Shown: one piece after another, positions 1 to 13,194 of the stretch | Position numbering within the stretch: the stretch's first letter is position 1 | Layout: each line of letters begins with the position of its first letter | Position numbers and translations under genes: made by a program | Origin: Glandiceps talaboti | Lineage: Eukaryota; Hemichordata; Enteropneusta; Spengelidae | Length of the DNA stretch: 64,000 nt | Reading direction: 5' to 3' | Assembly: GCF_964340395.1 (NCBI RefSeq) | Contig: NC_135552.1 | Location: forward strand, 20,703,181 to 20,767,180 | Notes under the pieces: generated by a model | Databases searched by the model: none | Seen by the model: the letters and a program-made list of their open reading frames with translations, nothing else | What the model was told of the DNA's origin: nothing

Positions 1-424
1 GAGCTAGACACTGATGTATATCTCAGCTACCAATTTCTGACAAAATTCAAAGTTTTCACTACACTGGTACTGTCTGCATGTGAAACACAGAATTTGGATG
101 TACTCTGAGTATATCGCGTTGTAACTTCAAATTGAACGTTTAGAATGTGAACATTGATGGGTTTCGTTGTCACTCGATTGAAGGGTTTCAAAGAAACCTT
201 CAAAGGCATTGTTAGTGAATTAAATGTAACGTACAATGTGAGTTCTTTGGAAAGTGTATTTCATTTCTCACTGTTGCTTACTACAACGACTGAATATGTG
301 TTTCCATTCATGATATACCTGAATTGACGATGTGTCAAAATAGACAAATCAATTACGTGTATAGCTCTTAATAGACAACTGAGAAATTAGTCTTGTAATA
401 AGACCTCGGGTCTGTTCTCCGAGG

Positions 425-475
425 GTTGCCGAACACAAGCCGAATGATGAGATCCTTCGGGTTTTGTTCGGCAAC
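425..475. repeat. Hairpin-forming inverted repeat
   Basis: Arms GTTGCCGAACACAAGCCGAA (425-444) and TTCGGGTTTTGTTCGGCAAC (456-475) pair at 17 of 20 positions around an 11-bp loop. Confidence 0.6.
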
Positions 476-3400
476 ATCGGACTATTAAAACGCCCTCGAT
501 TGCACGGTACCGTTGGTGCAAAACAACCTTCGGTCGCTTGTAATATCAGAAGAAAGCCCGAAGATCTAGGTAGCAGCTAGACAACTGAATATCAGATACA
601 CTGCGGTTAACATTGGAATGCGAATCGTGTGCATATTTTTGTTGTTTCAATATTCGCACAACGATGAATTTTTCAATTTTCATCATATATTGTAACATCG
701 ATTGTTCAATGCCAGGCAGTGTTTTATCACCAATAGTTCGTTTATTTATATACAGACATGTCCAAAGTCTAAAAATCTCTGAATTACCAATCCTGACCTA
801 TGGAACATTGTGTATCAGTTCAAGAAAGAGGAACAAACGCGTAAAAATTCTCCATTGCTTTAACTGTCTCGATACTTCAAAATTTGGGACTGGGTTGGGC
901 AACTTTCTGTACTATTTTGAAATAAACACACTATGAGCCCATCACTGTCACATCAGACACTTAAGACTCGATGATGGACATCAGTTCGAAGCTCTACTAC
1001 GTTGACGACATCTATTTGAGATCCCAAGTCTACGTCAATAGAGTGCAAAGCCACATTACATTTCAGATTTGAGTATCCATGGAAAGATGTAATTAAATAT
1101 TTCAGATTCAAATGTCATCCACAATGAGTAATGCCATATCATAAGTTCACATAGTCTTTGGACAAAATGCAATAAATAAATATATCAAACTCACTATTTT
1201 GTTGCAGAATATGACCTGCAGTTCTTTGCCGACCTCAACTATTTCCACCACTAAAATTAACTCTGCCAGTAACAGGATCTAAAATGTTCGATTTCTGAAA
1301 CTTTCCTTCGATGCATACGTACCGTCGAATAGGTAACCGCTTTCCTTTATCTGAAACTGTTTAGAAATAAAAAAAATTTAAAAAAAGTAGAAAAAAAATT
1401 ACAAATACTTACAGTTGTTTGTCCAAGAATTAAGGTAGGTTGTTTTACTTTGATGACCACTCGCTCAAGTTTGTGTACTATGTATGAATGGACCGGACTT
1501 ACTAACTGAGTCTTCTCCAACACGGAATAGCGTAATATGATGCCCTCTAACACATGTTCGAGTTGACGTATTTGAGAAGTTGGTGTATTTGGTAGAAATT
1601 TAACTTCGACCTTTATACACCTCACACCTACACACCAATTCGAAGCAAATTAAGGTGTTTAAACTTTTTTTTTTTGAATTCGACCAACGAACTGAATATT
1701 TTTTTAGTATATGACAATGTTAGCCATGTTACCTCAATTGAAGATACTGATTCAAACAAACTTTCTAAATAAGGGAACCACGACATCACTCATGTCGACA
1801 TGTGACAAAATCAAAAATTGTCAGCTTAACTTTATGGCGGCCTTATAACGTTGAGTTACAATACTTCAATGTACAGCATCTACGGCACAGTGGCCTGCTT
1901 GGTTGTTGTCGTTTATAATCGTTAGATATCAAAAACCTGTCATTGTAGCGTGATACATCAAATGTAGGTATTACTTGTAATTTTAACAATGTCTTTTTTG
2001 TGTACTCAAACTTTGACCACCACAGCGTTTTTTCTTCTTACAAACGTAAAAGTAAAACCAAAATAGATTTAGCAGAGCGTCCCGAAGAGCTCTAGCCTTG
2101 TTGAATAAATTCGCAAACACATCCAACATTTAAAATGTCAGCTTGTTTCTGGACCACAAATCAACCCGGTATTGACATTAAGGCACTATAATAAAACATA
2201 TAAAAGGGTGCGACAGTTTAACTGAAAACATACACAATTCTGATTATGGAACAGCAAGACGTGAAAATACAGGAACCTTACATTCATAGTTTATGATACT
2301 TAGTTGACGTGCAATGACATCGCAATCACCTGTTCCCACGTGTAGACATTTATGACGTATACGTTTGACCATAGACCCTCGTGAAGGGTCTGATTAACTT
2401 GTATGTACATACAATTGAAGAGTTGTTAGTCTGTAAACAGGTACGCACGTGTGACCTTACAGTCAATTACAGGTATAGTTCCAGCGTGACATCACTGTAG
2501 TGTACGAATATCGTATGCCTAAATTTTACATTATATTCAGGATCTTAGGAGATCACAGAATTTGTTCATATTTTGTATTCTTTCAATGGGATGTTTTAGA
2601 ATCTAAACTTAGTTCACCATATGAAAGTAAAAGTGATGAGATGTTTTCATATTTATGGATTTATGCGTGACAAATTCCATAGTTACGGCTGACCACTTGG
2701 TGACGGCAATAATCAGCCGATTGTAAATGTTATGTAGTTCGATGCCCCAAGGATTAAATTACAACACAAGATTTCTGACAAATGTTAGAACAGCGAGATT
2801 TACCATTGTTTGTTATATTAAAAATACATCATTTTAAATTGTCCTATGATACATGTTACAAACAGTACTTTTACGTCACACCTTGTTAGACATCACAACA
2901 GTTATACAGTAGATTTTTGGTAATCCACAACTTTACAGTACGCAGTTCATCACTTTCTATGAACAGGAAATTAGATTTTCAAGTTAATTAATCATGGTCT
3001 CTTATAATGCTAATTTCCATTTTTTTTACTCTAGTGAAGTTTCTCATATAATACAATGTATTAAATCGTTTATAAATGGGACCGCGGTGTTTATTTTTTT
3101 AATTTAACTCGAACCCTTACAGGAATAAAATATTTTGGAAAGCGCCCTCAATGGTAATTTTGAGAGAGAATATTGTATTATCACGTTGTTTGGTTTTTGG
3201 TCTTCAAAAGGAAAAGTCGAGCTTGTTGCCAAAATTATGGCCACTATTTTTTCTCTCTCTAGACGGAACCAACTGTTTATTTGTGGAGATGCCAGATATA
3301 ATAGTATAGCGTAAGAGCTTTCTTTTCTTTAATGAGTCACGATGAGCAATAAAGTAATTATTGTCATGTAGTAATTCTGTTTAGGAGCGCCCCCCCCCCA

Positions 3401-3825
<425 letters not shown>

Positions 3826-5226
3826 TTGGATTTATTTCGGAGGGGAGGTGCAGTTTTGAGAGCTCAAAGTGGGATGTGAAATGTGTTCTCCTCAAGCCTC
3901 AAGCCCCTTCCCCCCTGTCCTGTAAATTATGTTCGTTCCCTTAGAAGCATAGGGTCAGTAAGGCCGGTCAGGTAATTTGATAGGGTAAAACTATACTCTC
4001 TTATTGTGTTGCAGTGTTTTACATGGAAAAAGAGACTTCTATTTTGGTCCACTCGACCACTGACAGATCTTATTCCACACAAACCTCGACTTTATTGATT
4101 GGTTTCATGAACTGCGCATCGTGTTGCGCATACATATGTATTTTTAGCTGTTGTCATGCTGATAAATAAATTCGTTGCCATAGTTACCTTTTATGAATGT
4201 GTTGGATTATCTCACATATGGAAGATTTTATTCCATGCACGTTCATCAGCAAACAGTGGTATAATCGATATGACCCAGGGATATACTTAACCTTTCGATT
4301 GATGTAGGATAATGTTTTGCAGTCTCTTTATAAGCCACGTTTTCTGACCAATGAACCTTAAGGGTTGGTTTAATGAGAGTGCAGTGGTCAACTTATAGTT
4401 TGAGACTTTTAGTTTCTGTCTAAGCGTAACACTCTGTTTACCTCAGGCTATGAATGATGTATATTTCCACTACTAGAAAATTTTGCGATTTCACAGTCTT
4501 CAGCTAGTTCTCAAAGATTAACTATTTACTATTGCCAGACTCTTCACGGTATATTGTGTTCATGTACACGCAGACATTTCAGTCATTACCTGTTTTGGCT
4601 TTTCGTTTTGACCCAAATAAGCGAAATTAATTCTTAGGCGAAAATTTCCAGGTTTACTATTACATCATCAAATAGACTAAGTTATTGAATATCATTTAAC
4701 TTGATTCGTCAACAGCACATGATTTCACGTAGACGTTGACGGACACTTTTTCGTCCACAAACGCTCTGACGTCACACAGAAAATTGCTTTGTCACTCTGG
4801 TAATGTCAATTCATCGTAAAATACTCTTGGGGCAATGGGGCACGTTTTGGAACCTGTCAGGACGCGTTTAGTATGGATATTCAAATAAGCAAAATAACGA
4901 CGACTTTAAATAGCTGAATCTATTTATTCATATTTAGGACTGCGAAGTCGAGTCTAGTCGCGTTTCCTGACACAAATCGAAGAACTCGAAAAAAAATACC
5001 AACTGCCTTTTCAGAAATTTGCAGGATGTTCCCCTTAAATAGAAGTAGCAATACATAGTCATGGATACACCGGTGCGACTATATCTAATAAAAAGTTAAC
5101 AAAGGTATGTAAGTTTCACATATATGAGTGTAATAGTAAAAGTTACATTAATATCTCGAAATATAGGGCATCTGTTTCCTGAACAATATTAAATACCTTG
5201 GAGCGGACATTGAGATGTAAAACAAC

Positions 5227-5270
5227 GCATGCGCACAGTTCAGGGACTTGGCCCATTTCAAACTTTAAAA
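5227..5270 (+). promoter_or_regulatory. Candidate promoter of dispanin gene 1 (NRF1-like site and TATA-like box)
   Basis: CGCATGCGCA at 5227-5236 matches the palindromic NRF1 consensus, and TTTAAAA lies at 5264-5270, about 140 bp before the start codon. The segment around the NRF1-like word (GGACA...GTAAAA..AACGCATGCG) is also found upstream of gene 2, which supports it as an inherited promoter. The start of transcription is not visible. Confidence 0.45.
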
Positions 5271-5408
5271 AGTGACATGCACGAGTGCAAAGCACATTTT
5301 TAGAAAAGGGCTTTGTGAACAGACGTTTGTTTCAACCCACTGTCGGACTTTTTACGTTGCTGTCGATTGAACAAATATAATTCCTGTTTTAAAAACAACA
5401 ACTTCAGA

Positions 5409-6750
5409 ATGGCTGATCCAAATCAAGGTAGAAACGTTTTCTGAATCTTTCAGCAACACCAGTGTGATAATTAATTCTTTTTTTTAATTGCGTACAACAA
5501 GAAACTTTTTGTAGAATACTTTTTTTACGTGTAACATAATGATGACAGAGCTGTAAAAGAAATCGAAACCGAAACCGAAGTGTACAACAACGGTTGCCAC
5601 GTTGGTCGATTCACGACTTACATGGTTTAAGTGTATACAAAACATTTCAAGCCTTGATTTGTAAGATTATTTTGGATAACTTATGGACTATTAATTGCTA
5701 CAATTTGCTGGCAAGTCTTGCATGTATTATTGAAGTCGTTTGTAACCATATAACAGAATCGTAACGGCTGTTGAGTTTATTGCTATACGTATTACTTATA
5801 CATAGCGAACAGTGCTGTTATTTGTATTTTGTTCCATATCTACGTGCCATGGCCATTATTGACCCTCGGTACTCAAATACGTCGTGTAGAGGTTTATATA
5901 TTAAAGTCTGTCAAGTTGTGACATTCCTTTTTATTTCAATCCACGTGAAAACGAAGACGACATCGTCGATATAAAATATGGTAAGGTCGGGTATTGAAAG
6001 TGATAAAACATGGAGAGAGTCAAGTGTAATATTCACCAACAGTTTGTTGTGACTTGTAATGCTTGTATGCGTTAATTGCCCTGTTCGGATTAATCAAAAT
6101 TCAGGTAACAAAAAATTGTCTAACAGAGCTTTATAGAAAAAAGTTGGTCCAGAACAAAGGAATGGTCCCATTATTGTAATCACTATGACTCAACTGATTT
6201 GTGTTCTTACGCAATTTTGTTTTATCGGTGGCTTGAGGGGAACAAAACGGGAAGAATTGAAGCGTGGAAGTCCTGATTTTGATACAGTGGGAGGGGAAAA
6301 CATGGAATTATAGGGGGGGGGGTACACATTGTGTACATCAAAATCTGTTTTTGGTATAGTGCAAAGCACAAATTTTTCTGGTGGGGGAGTGGGTAAATCA
6401 GTCACAAGAGTCGTATGAAGGTGTCAAATGCCACAATGGGCTGGTGGGCAAATTGAAACCCCGTGGGAAGGATGGAGGGCAGGTATTCTTCCTCACCAGT
6501 GGAAGGGCACACAAGAAGAGCTAAACACCCTCCCCACAATATTTTTGAGGGGTGATTCTATTGAAAATACCATTTTTGGCCTGAAACAACATATAATTAA
6601 TTAATGAAAAACACACAATATATCATTTGGCTGCACCTGTAAGGATAACACTAATGCGATAGAACCTGGGATTGAATCCCTAGTCTTACATAAAGTACTA
6701 TTAGCATAATTGTCATGCTTGTTATTGTTGTTGTTGTTGTTGTTGTTGTT

Positions 6751-6803
<53 letters not shown>

Positions 6804-9800
6804 GAAGAAGAAGAATATCTGTTAATGTCATATTAAGGTGACAAGGTGACAAAATGAATACTTGAAGGTAGGAGTGATGCAATGTAGGTAGGAGTGATGT
6901 TCAGTAAACTATGAATAGGCAACAGTGAAGGCAGGAAATCAACCAAATATTAAGATTCGATTGACAGCTTGTGAACATAACTGATTATTGTATGTATTAT
7001 TTGACGCGTTGACTTGAAAAAACTTGAAATTTTAAGCAGCTCGTGTGTTTTCTTCTTTATGAAATGTACCCAATGCAAGTATTATGTTGTTTTCGATCCT
7101 TTTTTTCAAAGTTCATCCCATCTTTGAAAGGGGGGGGGAACAAGGGGATATTTGGGTGTTTGCTATTTGTGACCATATTACGAATCCTAGGACATGATGC
7201 AACTGTTAGACTTCAGTAAAGATTTTAATACGGTATTGATAGAATGATTCAACATAGTGTTGGTTAACGTTGCGTCTGAGGTACTGAGATGTTGTTGGGG
7301 CTAGCTAAACCTGTCAGTGATAGTATCACAAAGAGCCGGTCTGTCACAAAACAACCTTTGGAATTTACTTGCAGGTGTAATGGTTGGAACTTAATAGTAT
7401 CGAATAACCTCCCTGGAATTAACAGGGTGTATTCAGGCTTTGTTGAAATGTGTTTGTAAAGAAACGGGTCAAAACATATGACCTGGGAGATGCTAATTAT
7501 TCTATTCAAATGAACTGTACTATTGTATATCTGTTGACATTACAAGTATACTGCCATGGCAACGAAACAACACACATAACGCCTGTAGACTAAATGATAA
7601 TGATCAGTGTGTATGTATGTATGTATGTATGTATGTATGTATGTATGTATATGTGTGTGTACAAATGTATGTATGTATGTATGTATGTATGTATGTATGT
7701 ATGTATGTATGTATGTATGTATGTATGTATGTACATGTATGTATGTATGTATGTATGTATGTATGTGTTTGCTTTCTTCTTTGTTCTCAAAATAGAAGGC
7801 CTCCACCTAACGCTACACATATTAAGTGTGATTTTGTAGCCCAAGGCTCTGTGTGATTACAAATACAATAGCTCTATAGTTAACCTGGAAAAGGTGCAGA
7901 CACAGATCGATTTACTTACACACAAAAGAAAAAAAACTGACGTTGAAAATAAAGCAAACTTCCCGCCCCTCAGATAATGTTAAGAGATCTGTACTACAAT
8001 ACAATACAATACAATACAATACAATACAATACAATACAATACAATACAATACAATACAATACATTGAATACAAAGCACATACCGACTGTACTGCATTACA
8101 GCACAAAACAATACAATACAATACAATACAATACAATACAATACAATACAATACAATACAATACAATACAATACAATACAATACAATACAATACAATACA
8201 ATACAATACAATACATTGAATACAAAGCACACATCGACTGTACTACAATACAGTACAATACAATACAATATAATACAAGACAAGACAATACAATACAATA
8301 GAATGCAATATAATACAATACAATACACTGAATACAAAACACACCGACTGTACTACACTTCAATACAGTGAATACAAAACACACATCAACTGTACTACAC
8401 TTCAATACACTGAATACAAAACACACCGACTGTACTACATTGAATACAAAACACACCGACTGTACTACACTTCAATACACTAAATACAAAACACACCGAC
8501 TGTACTACAATATAATACACTGAATACAAAACACATATCAACTGTACTACGCTACATAATCGTGTTGGTTATTTTTGACTATCGCAGATTTACCTGGTCA
8601 ACCTCAATCGGAACCCAAACAACCAGACGCATACGGACAACCATCTCAATCACAACCCCCACCAGCATACGGGCAACCCCAGCCTGGATACGGACAACCC
8701 CAGCCTGGATATGGGCAACCCCAACCTGGATATGGGATGGCTGCATCACAACAAACAACATATGTGAGTTATACTTGTGAAATGTAACGTTGAATGCACC
8801 TCATCTGCATTAAGCTAAACGACTGCAAACAAAGTTACAGTAAAAAAATATCTCAAAAATTGTCTTCTGTTGTTTGTATTTTTTGAATTGACTTAATTTT
8901 ACTAGATAGTAATATGCAGTTTTTAGAGTATTATGAGGCCATGCTTGAAGGACAAAGGGCAAGTACAGCCAACCAAGCTGCTCGGGCAAACACTGATCTT
9001 ACGCGTTGTTTCCAGCAGAAGCGAAATTGTCAGTAAGAGTAGCAAACAAATAGAGTGGACAACTTGTATGTCAGCCTAGTGGTGGGGTTAAACGGAAAGG
9101 GGGGGGGGCAATAGCTTTATTGTTGGAAACACACAGACTATAGACGTTGGATTTGAATATTTTGCCAAGTGAAATCTTCTATATGCCTCAGAATCTGATC
9201 ATGGTGTTACTATCTCAAGAAGCTCTCCACATCAGGGAGGGAAAGCTTCTTGAGATAGTACATATACATGTAATAACACCGATGGCTAAGAATTGCACGA
9301 TGAACCCATATGGGTATCTAATATTGCTACGACCAATTTCTTTAGCACTAAATTTGACTGGATTAATTGCGTTTAATTTATAAGCATTTCCTTGAACATG
9401 ATATATTGTCCCAGGTGAAACGACTTGATGAGACTGGGAAATGTACTATCGTGTGTGTACACGTTTATTGTCGCGGTGGCTTGAGTAGTGGGTTGGTAGA
9501 CACATTAAAATCTAGTGGATGGTTAGGCAAGTTTCCTCCATTATCTATCTAAAATACAAAGCTTCTGTTGGAATCTACGGAGAGGGTCTTGGAAGAAAAT
9601 GGGTAAATGAAAAAAAAAGAGGTTGAAAGGAGTCCTTGAAATATTTCGTTGGCTGAGGGGGGGGGGGAATGAGAACTTTAGTAAGGACATATTCCTAAAA
9701 GTTTGATACGTTGAAAGGCAATCTGAATTTTCACTAGAACTTTTTCTTATCATAGGAAACTACTTATAAATATGTGTGCTTCACGTGATCATTTTCTCCA

Positions 9801-11131
9801 AAAAAATCAACAAAAAGTAATGACGGAAAGTTTGCAAATATATTCAGACTTTAAACCTTCATATGGGGGCGCTGTACAACCGACATTTGTAATAATTGCC
9901 GATATTCGCTCGAAATGCCACGCATACATATGTCTGCTATTCTGTGACCAGTGTAACACGTCACAATTACTTATGCTAAGGGGCCGTTATAATTCATATA
10001 TACACAATGGTTACATATGACTTTATGGGGTTATATGACTGTATACTATGACCTTAAATTGAGATGTTCAAAGATCTTCAAAGAATTAGCTGGCACATTG
10101 CACTTTGATAACGTTATCGAGAAATAGTCGATATCGAAATATCTCTCTAAAATATTCGAAAAACGGAGGGGCCTGCATGTTAATTCTTGTCATTTACAAT
10201 TGACTCTCGCTTTTTTGTTCTTTTGATTCGTGTATGAACTGTTTTATTTCTTGACCTGGGAAGGCACGCTTCACTGACATTTGCGTTCAAAGCGATTTTC
10301 TCATGCCAAGACCAGGGTTCAATTTTGGTGTAACTAGATATATCTTTGTCCATTTCAGATCGCAGCGCCACAGCCGGTGGCAATGACAACTGTAATCCAC
10401 AAATCAGCACCCAGCAGTTACTTGGGTTTGGCTATATTTAGTATGTTGTGCTGTTTCCTACCAACTGGTATTGTTGCTGTTGTGTATGCAGCAAGTGTAA
10501 GTGACTAGATATTTATGTCGTACTACTTCTATCAGAATGCTCGGGTCACAATGATCTATAGCAGATGTCAACGACCGGTTACTTGAATCTTGTGTCAACA
10601 CTTCCAAGATATGGCGGGGCCCGGGTTTCTTGAATATATACCTCTCAATTCATTCCTCGTCCCAAAGGCAATGTGGACATAAAAGGATTGCATAAAAAAA
10701 TACAAACAAATTAGAATCACTTAGACGTAAGATACTACAAAAGTTATCATCACAAGAAGTATATTACAGGTCACCCTGGTTTTTCGAGTACTTTAATAAA
10801 TTGACACTTTCTTCGGTACGATAATCACACGACCACGAGCTGGTATATGATGAAGTTTAAAACGTGTCGAAATTGACGGATGACTGTGTACAGTGTTGTT
10901 TCTTTGGATGAAAAAAACTTCAGTGCAGCATTTGTTTGCATTTAACAGGTGGACGGTGCATGGGCCAGTGGCGACGAGGAAGGAGCACGCCAAAAATCGG
11001 AGAGCGCCAAATGTTGGAGTATTGCAACGATTGTTGTCGGGATATGCAGCTATGTCTTGTGTGTTATCATCGTTCCTGTCGTCATCCTTGTTGGTATAGC
11101 ATCGGCTGTCGACGAATACAATAATTACTAG
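5409..11131 (+). CDS. CD225/dispanin (IFITM-like) small membrane protein, gene 1
   Basis: Four exons, 5409-5427, 8588-8763, 10359-10496 and 10949-11131, join in frame (introns of phase 1, 0, 0) to encode 171 residues. All introns are GT-AG, with donors GTAGAA, GTGAGT and GTAAGT. Seen: a start MADPNQ, a Pro/Gln/Gly/Tyr-rich head with three GQPQPGY units, then two hydrophobic segments at about 86-110 and 135-162. The CD225 signature is present: a Cys-Cys pair (96-97) followed by [10 protein letters not shown], the GDEEGA loop (119-124) and an SAKCW stretch (130-134). Known of the family: IFITM/dispanins are short membrane proteins of plasma and endosomal membranes; vertebrate IFITMs restrict virus entry and PRRTs act at synapses. 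The proline-rich head resembles the PRRT/dispanin group more than vertebrate IFITM3. Function here is inferred only. The first exon carries just six codons, so the start rests on the conserved (A/T)DPNQ sequence shared with gene 2. Confidence 0.85.
5559..5580 (+). promoter_or_regulatory. IRF/ISRE-like GAAANC repeat in intron 1 of dispanin gene 1
   Basis: GAAATC GAAACC GAAACC GAAG: three to four direct 6-bp steps of GAAANN, the spacing recognised by interferon regulatory factors (ISRE core GAAANNGAAA). It lies 132 bp after the end of exon 1. The matching part of intron 1 in gene 2 has decayed to ACTAAAAACCCAAAC. Binding is inferred. Confidence 0.45.
6724..6804. repeat. TTG trinucleotide repeat
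   Basis: About 80 bp in intron 1 of dispanin gene 1, with one interruption. Reads as polyQ on the minus strand, but in no gene. Confidence 0.9.
7609..7768. repeat. GTAT tetranucleotide repeat
   Basis: About 160 bp in intron 1 of dispanin gene 1, broken at 7650-7664 and 7731-7738. Confidence 0.9.
7996..8560. repeat. ACAAT pentanucleotide arrays and derived longer units
   Basis: Two pure ACAAT blocks (7996-8063 and 8107-8215), each followed by TGAATACAAAGCACA...CGACTGTACT. From 8217 to 8550 this grows into units of roughly 35-40 bp containing ACACCGACTGTACTACACTT. Confidence 0.9.
9208..9260. repeat. Perfect 17-bp inverted repeat
   Basis: TACTATCTCAAGAAGCT (9208-9224) and its exact reverse complement (9244-9260). 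The same word is the core of the tandem repeat at 50340-50560. Confidence 0.7.
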
Positions 11132-11524
11132 ATAACTAATGCTGGCATGTTGATACTAGTTTATGCCTACAAGAAGAATGGCAGTGACTTTCACCTTTCG
11201 CTAATTTGATAGGGAAAAAACACATTACGTACACAGTATACCAGACTTCTAGAGTGATAATCATGGCTTCTACTATACTTCATAATGTGTTAAAGTAATT
11301 ATTACTCAATGTATTCAGGACTGGACAGATGAGCCCTCTATTCTTTAAAAAATACAAACTATAATAACGCCACTCGTCCGTTTGAATTTTTACCGTTTGA
11401 ATTGGAAATCTTGAAATCTTGGTTGTGACACACCAATCAAAATCAGGAGGAGATGGAAAGGACCACTTAAGTAGCTAAGATTAGGTGAAAAGGGCCGCTC
11501 AAGTAGCTAAGATTTTAATCTACA

Positions 11525-11958
11525 AATAAAACAAGCGCGTAGTCACCACCATATATATATAATGTAATATAGTGTATATTCTTTATGAAAATTTAATGTC
11601 TAACTTTTCTTGACCAAGTTTGGATAGTCCTGTTTGTTGTTGTAATGACTGAATTTGAATTATGTAAACAAATGTTGGCACTTTGACCGTCCTATCGGAT
11701 TGCAGCCTATTGATCGCATATACATTGCACGTAAAATAAAAACTAGACTGCAAATCGTCACTCCTATGTAGGTTCCTCTGTATATGATAACAAGAGCACA
11801 CTGAATGTGAGTATGGCCATAACTGCGTGTAGATGTTGAATTCTGTAATTTTAAATCGCAATTTTCTATGCTTTTAAATTCTGAATCAGTTTTTTTATAG
11901 TCTCAAACGGAACATAGGCCCGGCGAATGTAAGATACATGTATATGTAGCCAAATAAA
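11525..11958 (+). terminator. Candidate polyadenylation signals, dispanin gene 1
   Basis: AATAAA at 11525-11530 and at 11953-11958, about 390 and 820 bp after the stop codon. Which one is used cannot be told from sequence. Confidence 0.4.
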
Positions 11959-12008
11959 TGTACTGACTTAGCATGGATCACCTACAGCAATTTGTACATT
12001 GAAATGTA

Positions 12009-12131
12009 TGAACAGGTAAGTACAGGTAAGGTACGTACTGGTATGGTATGTACAGGTAAGGTAAGGTAAGGTAAGGTATGTACAGGTATGGTATGTACAG
12101 GTAAGGTACATGCAGGAAAGGTATGTACAGA
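12009..12131. repeat. GGTAAGGTA / GGTATGTACA minisatellite
   Basis: Irregular units of GGTAAG, GGTATG and TACAG between the dispanin genes. Confidence 0.75.
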
Positions 12132-12591
12132 TACTCGTACCTAACTATTTGCAATGGTTATATCTTGGATGTCAATTTGTTATAAATATATGCACGACAA
12201 ATCTTGGTGCATTATAACCTCTGTATAACGAAGTCATTGGGAAATATGGAGAGAAAGTTTGTTATAATGGTGCAATTTTGAAGATGGATAATTAGGATAG
12301 AAATGCGCCCCATGCAATACTGATAATCGTTACTCATTCGACTCTACCCATCAGTGTGGTCACATCAGTCGATGTCAAATGTAATGAATTGTTCGTTAAA
12401 GTTAAAAACACGTACTCTATTGGGAATATAATAAGTTTGGGGACATACGTGATATAACGAGTTAAAACAGAATGTAATTTCATTCCCCCAACGTGAAAAA
12501 TGCTCGTGCCACTTCTCTCCCTATGGATTTAAGCTGTAGAGAGGTATTTGCCGTGATACGTTCTCTGAACCGTATGATATACTCGGGGTGG

Positions 12592-12624
12592 ACACTAAAA
12601 AAAGTAAAAGCAACGCATGCGTGC
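12592..12624 (+). promoter_or_regulatory. Candidate promoter element of dispanin gene 2
   Basis: GGACACTAAAA...GTAAAAG then CAACGCATGCGTGC resembles the gene 1 promoter block at 5205-5236. It lies 574 bp from the ATG rather than 173, because a foldback element at about 12640-13068 sits in between. Removing that element gives about 145 bp, close to the gene 1 spacing. Confidence 0.4.
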
Positions 12625-12639
12625 AATTAGGGTGACCCT

Positions 12640-13068
12640 AATTTTTTTTCTGTTTCTCATTACCCGACCGACCCATTTTTTCAGCTCCGACATCAAAAAT
12701 AAAAAAATATATAGTTATATTCGCCCGTCCTTTTGTGGAACAGTGTCCTCTCTGGCAAGAACAAGGAAGTGTCTGGACTGTCAACGGCATCTACAGTCAT
12801 GGCGATGACGACGACACTTGTTCACAAACAGAGCATTTATTTCATGACGGGATTTATAGTGGGGGGGGGCTGAGATCATGCCAATTGGATAAAAAAAAAA
12901 GCTGGGGATGGGCTTGTTACCAGGACTCCAATAAAAAGAAGATAGCGAGGAGGAAAAGGAGAGGCAGAGAAACATGAAGAAGATAATGTTTTATTTTATT
13001 TTATTTTTTTTAAAAATCGACCGACCCATAGTTGCCATGAAAAAGTAATGAGAAACATAAAAAAAAAA
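12640..13068. mobile_element. Foldback/MITE-like element in the promoter region of dispanin gene 2
   Basis: Left end TTTTTTTTCTGTTTCTCATTAC then CCGACCGACCCA. The right end, reversed, reads the A-run, then TGTTTCTCATTAC, and TGGGTCGGTCGA further in. No coding frame of transposase size. The ACCCGACC and TTTTCATGGCAA words also occur in the element at 48290. Confidence 0.5.
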
Positions 13069-13194
13069 TATTCTTCAACGAAGTCGACCTTTGTAGTCTT
13101 CGGTAAAGACATTTTGTGTTTCTACCTGCTTTCCAAGTTCCAACATTTTTGCTGATTGAACAGTTATTGAACTAAAACAAAAGAAACCTGAAGA

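Noticed and set aside
6601-6882. PolyQ/polyN frame on the minus strand
   Set aside because: Pure TTG microsatellite within intron 1 of dispanin gene 1; no other protein features.
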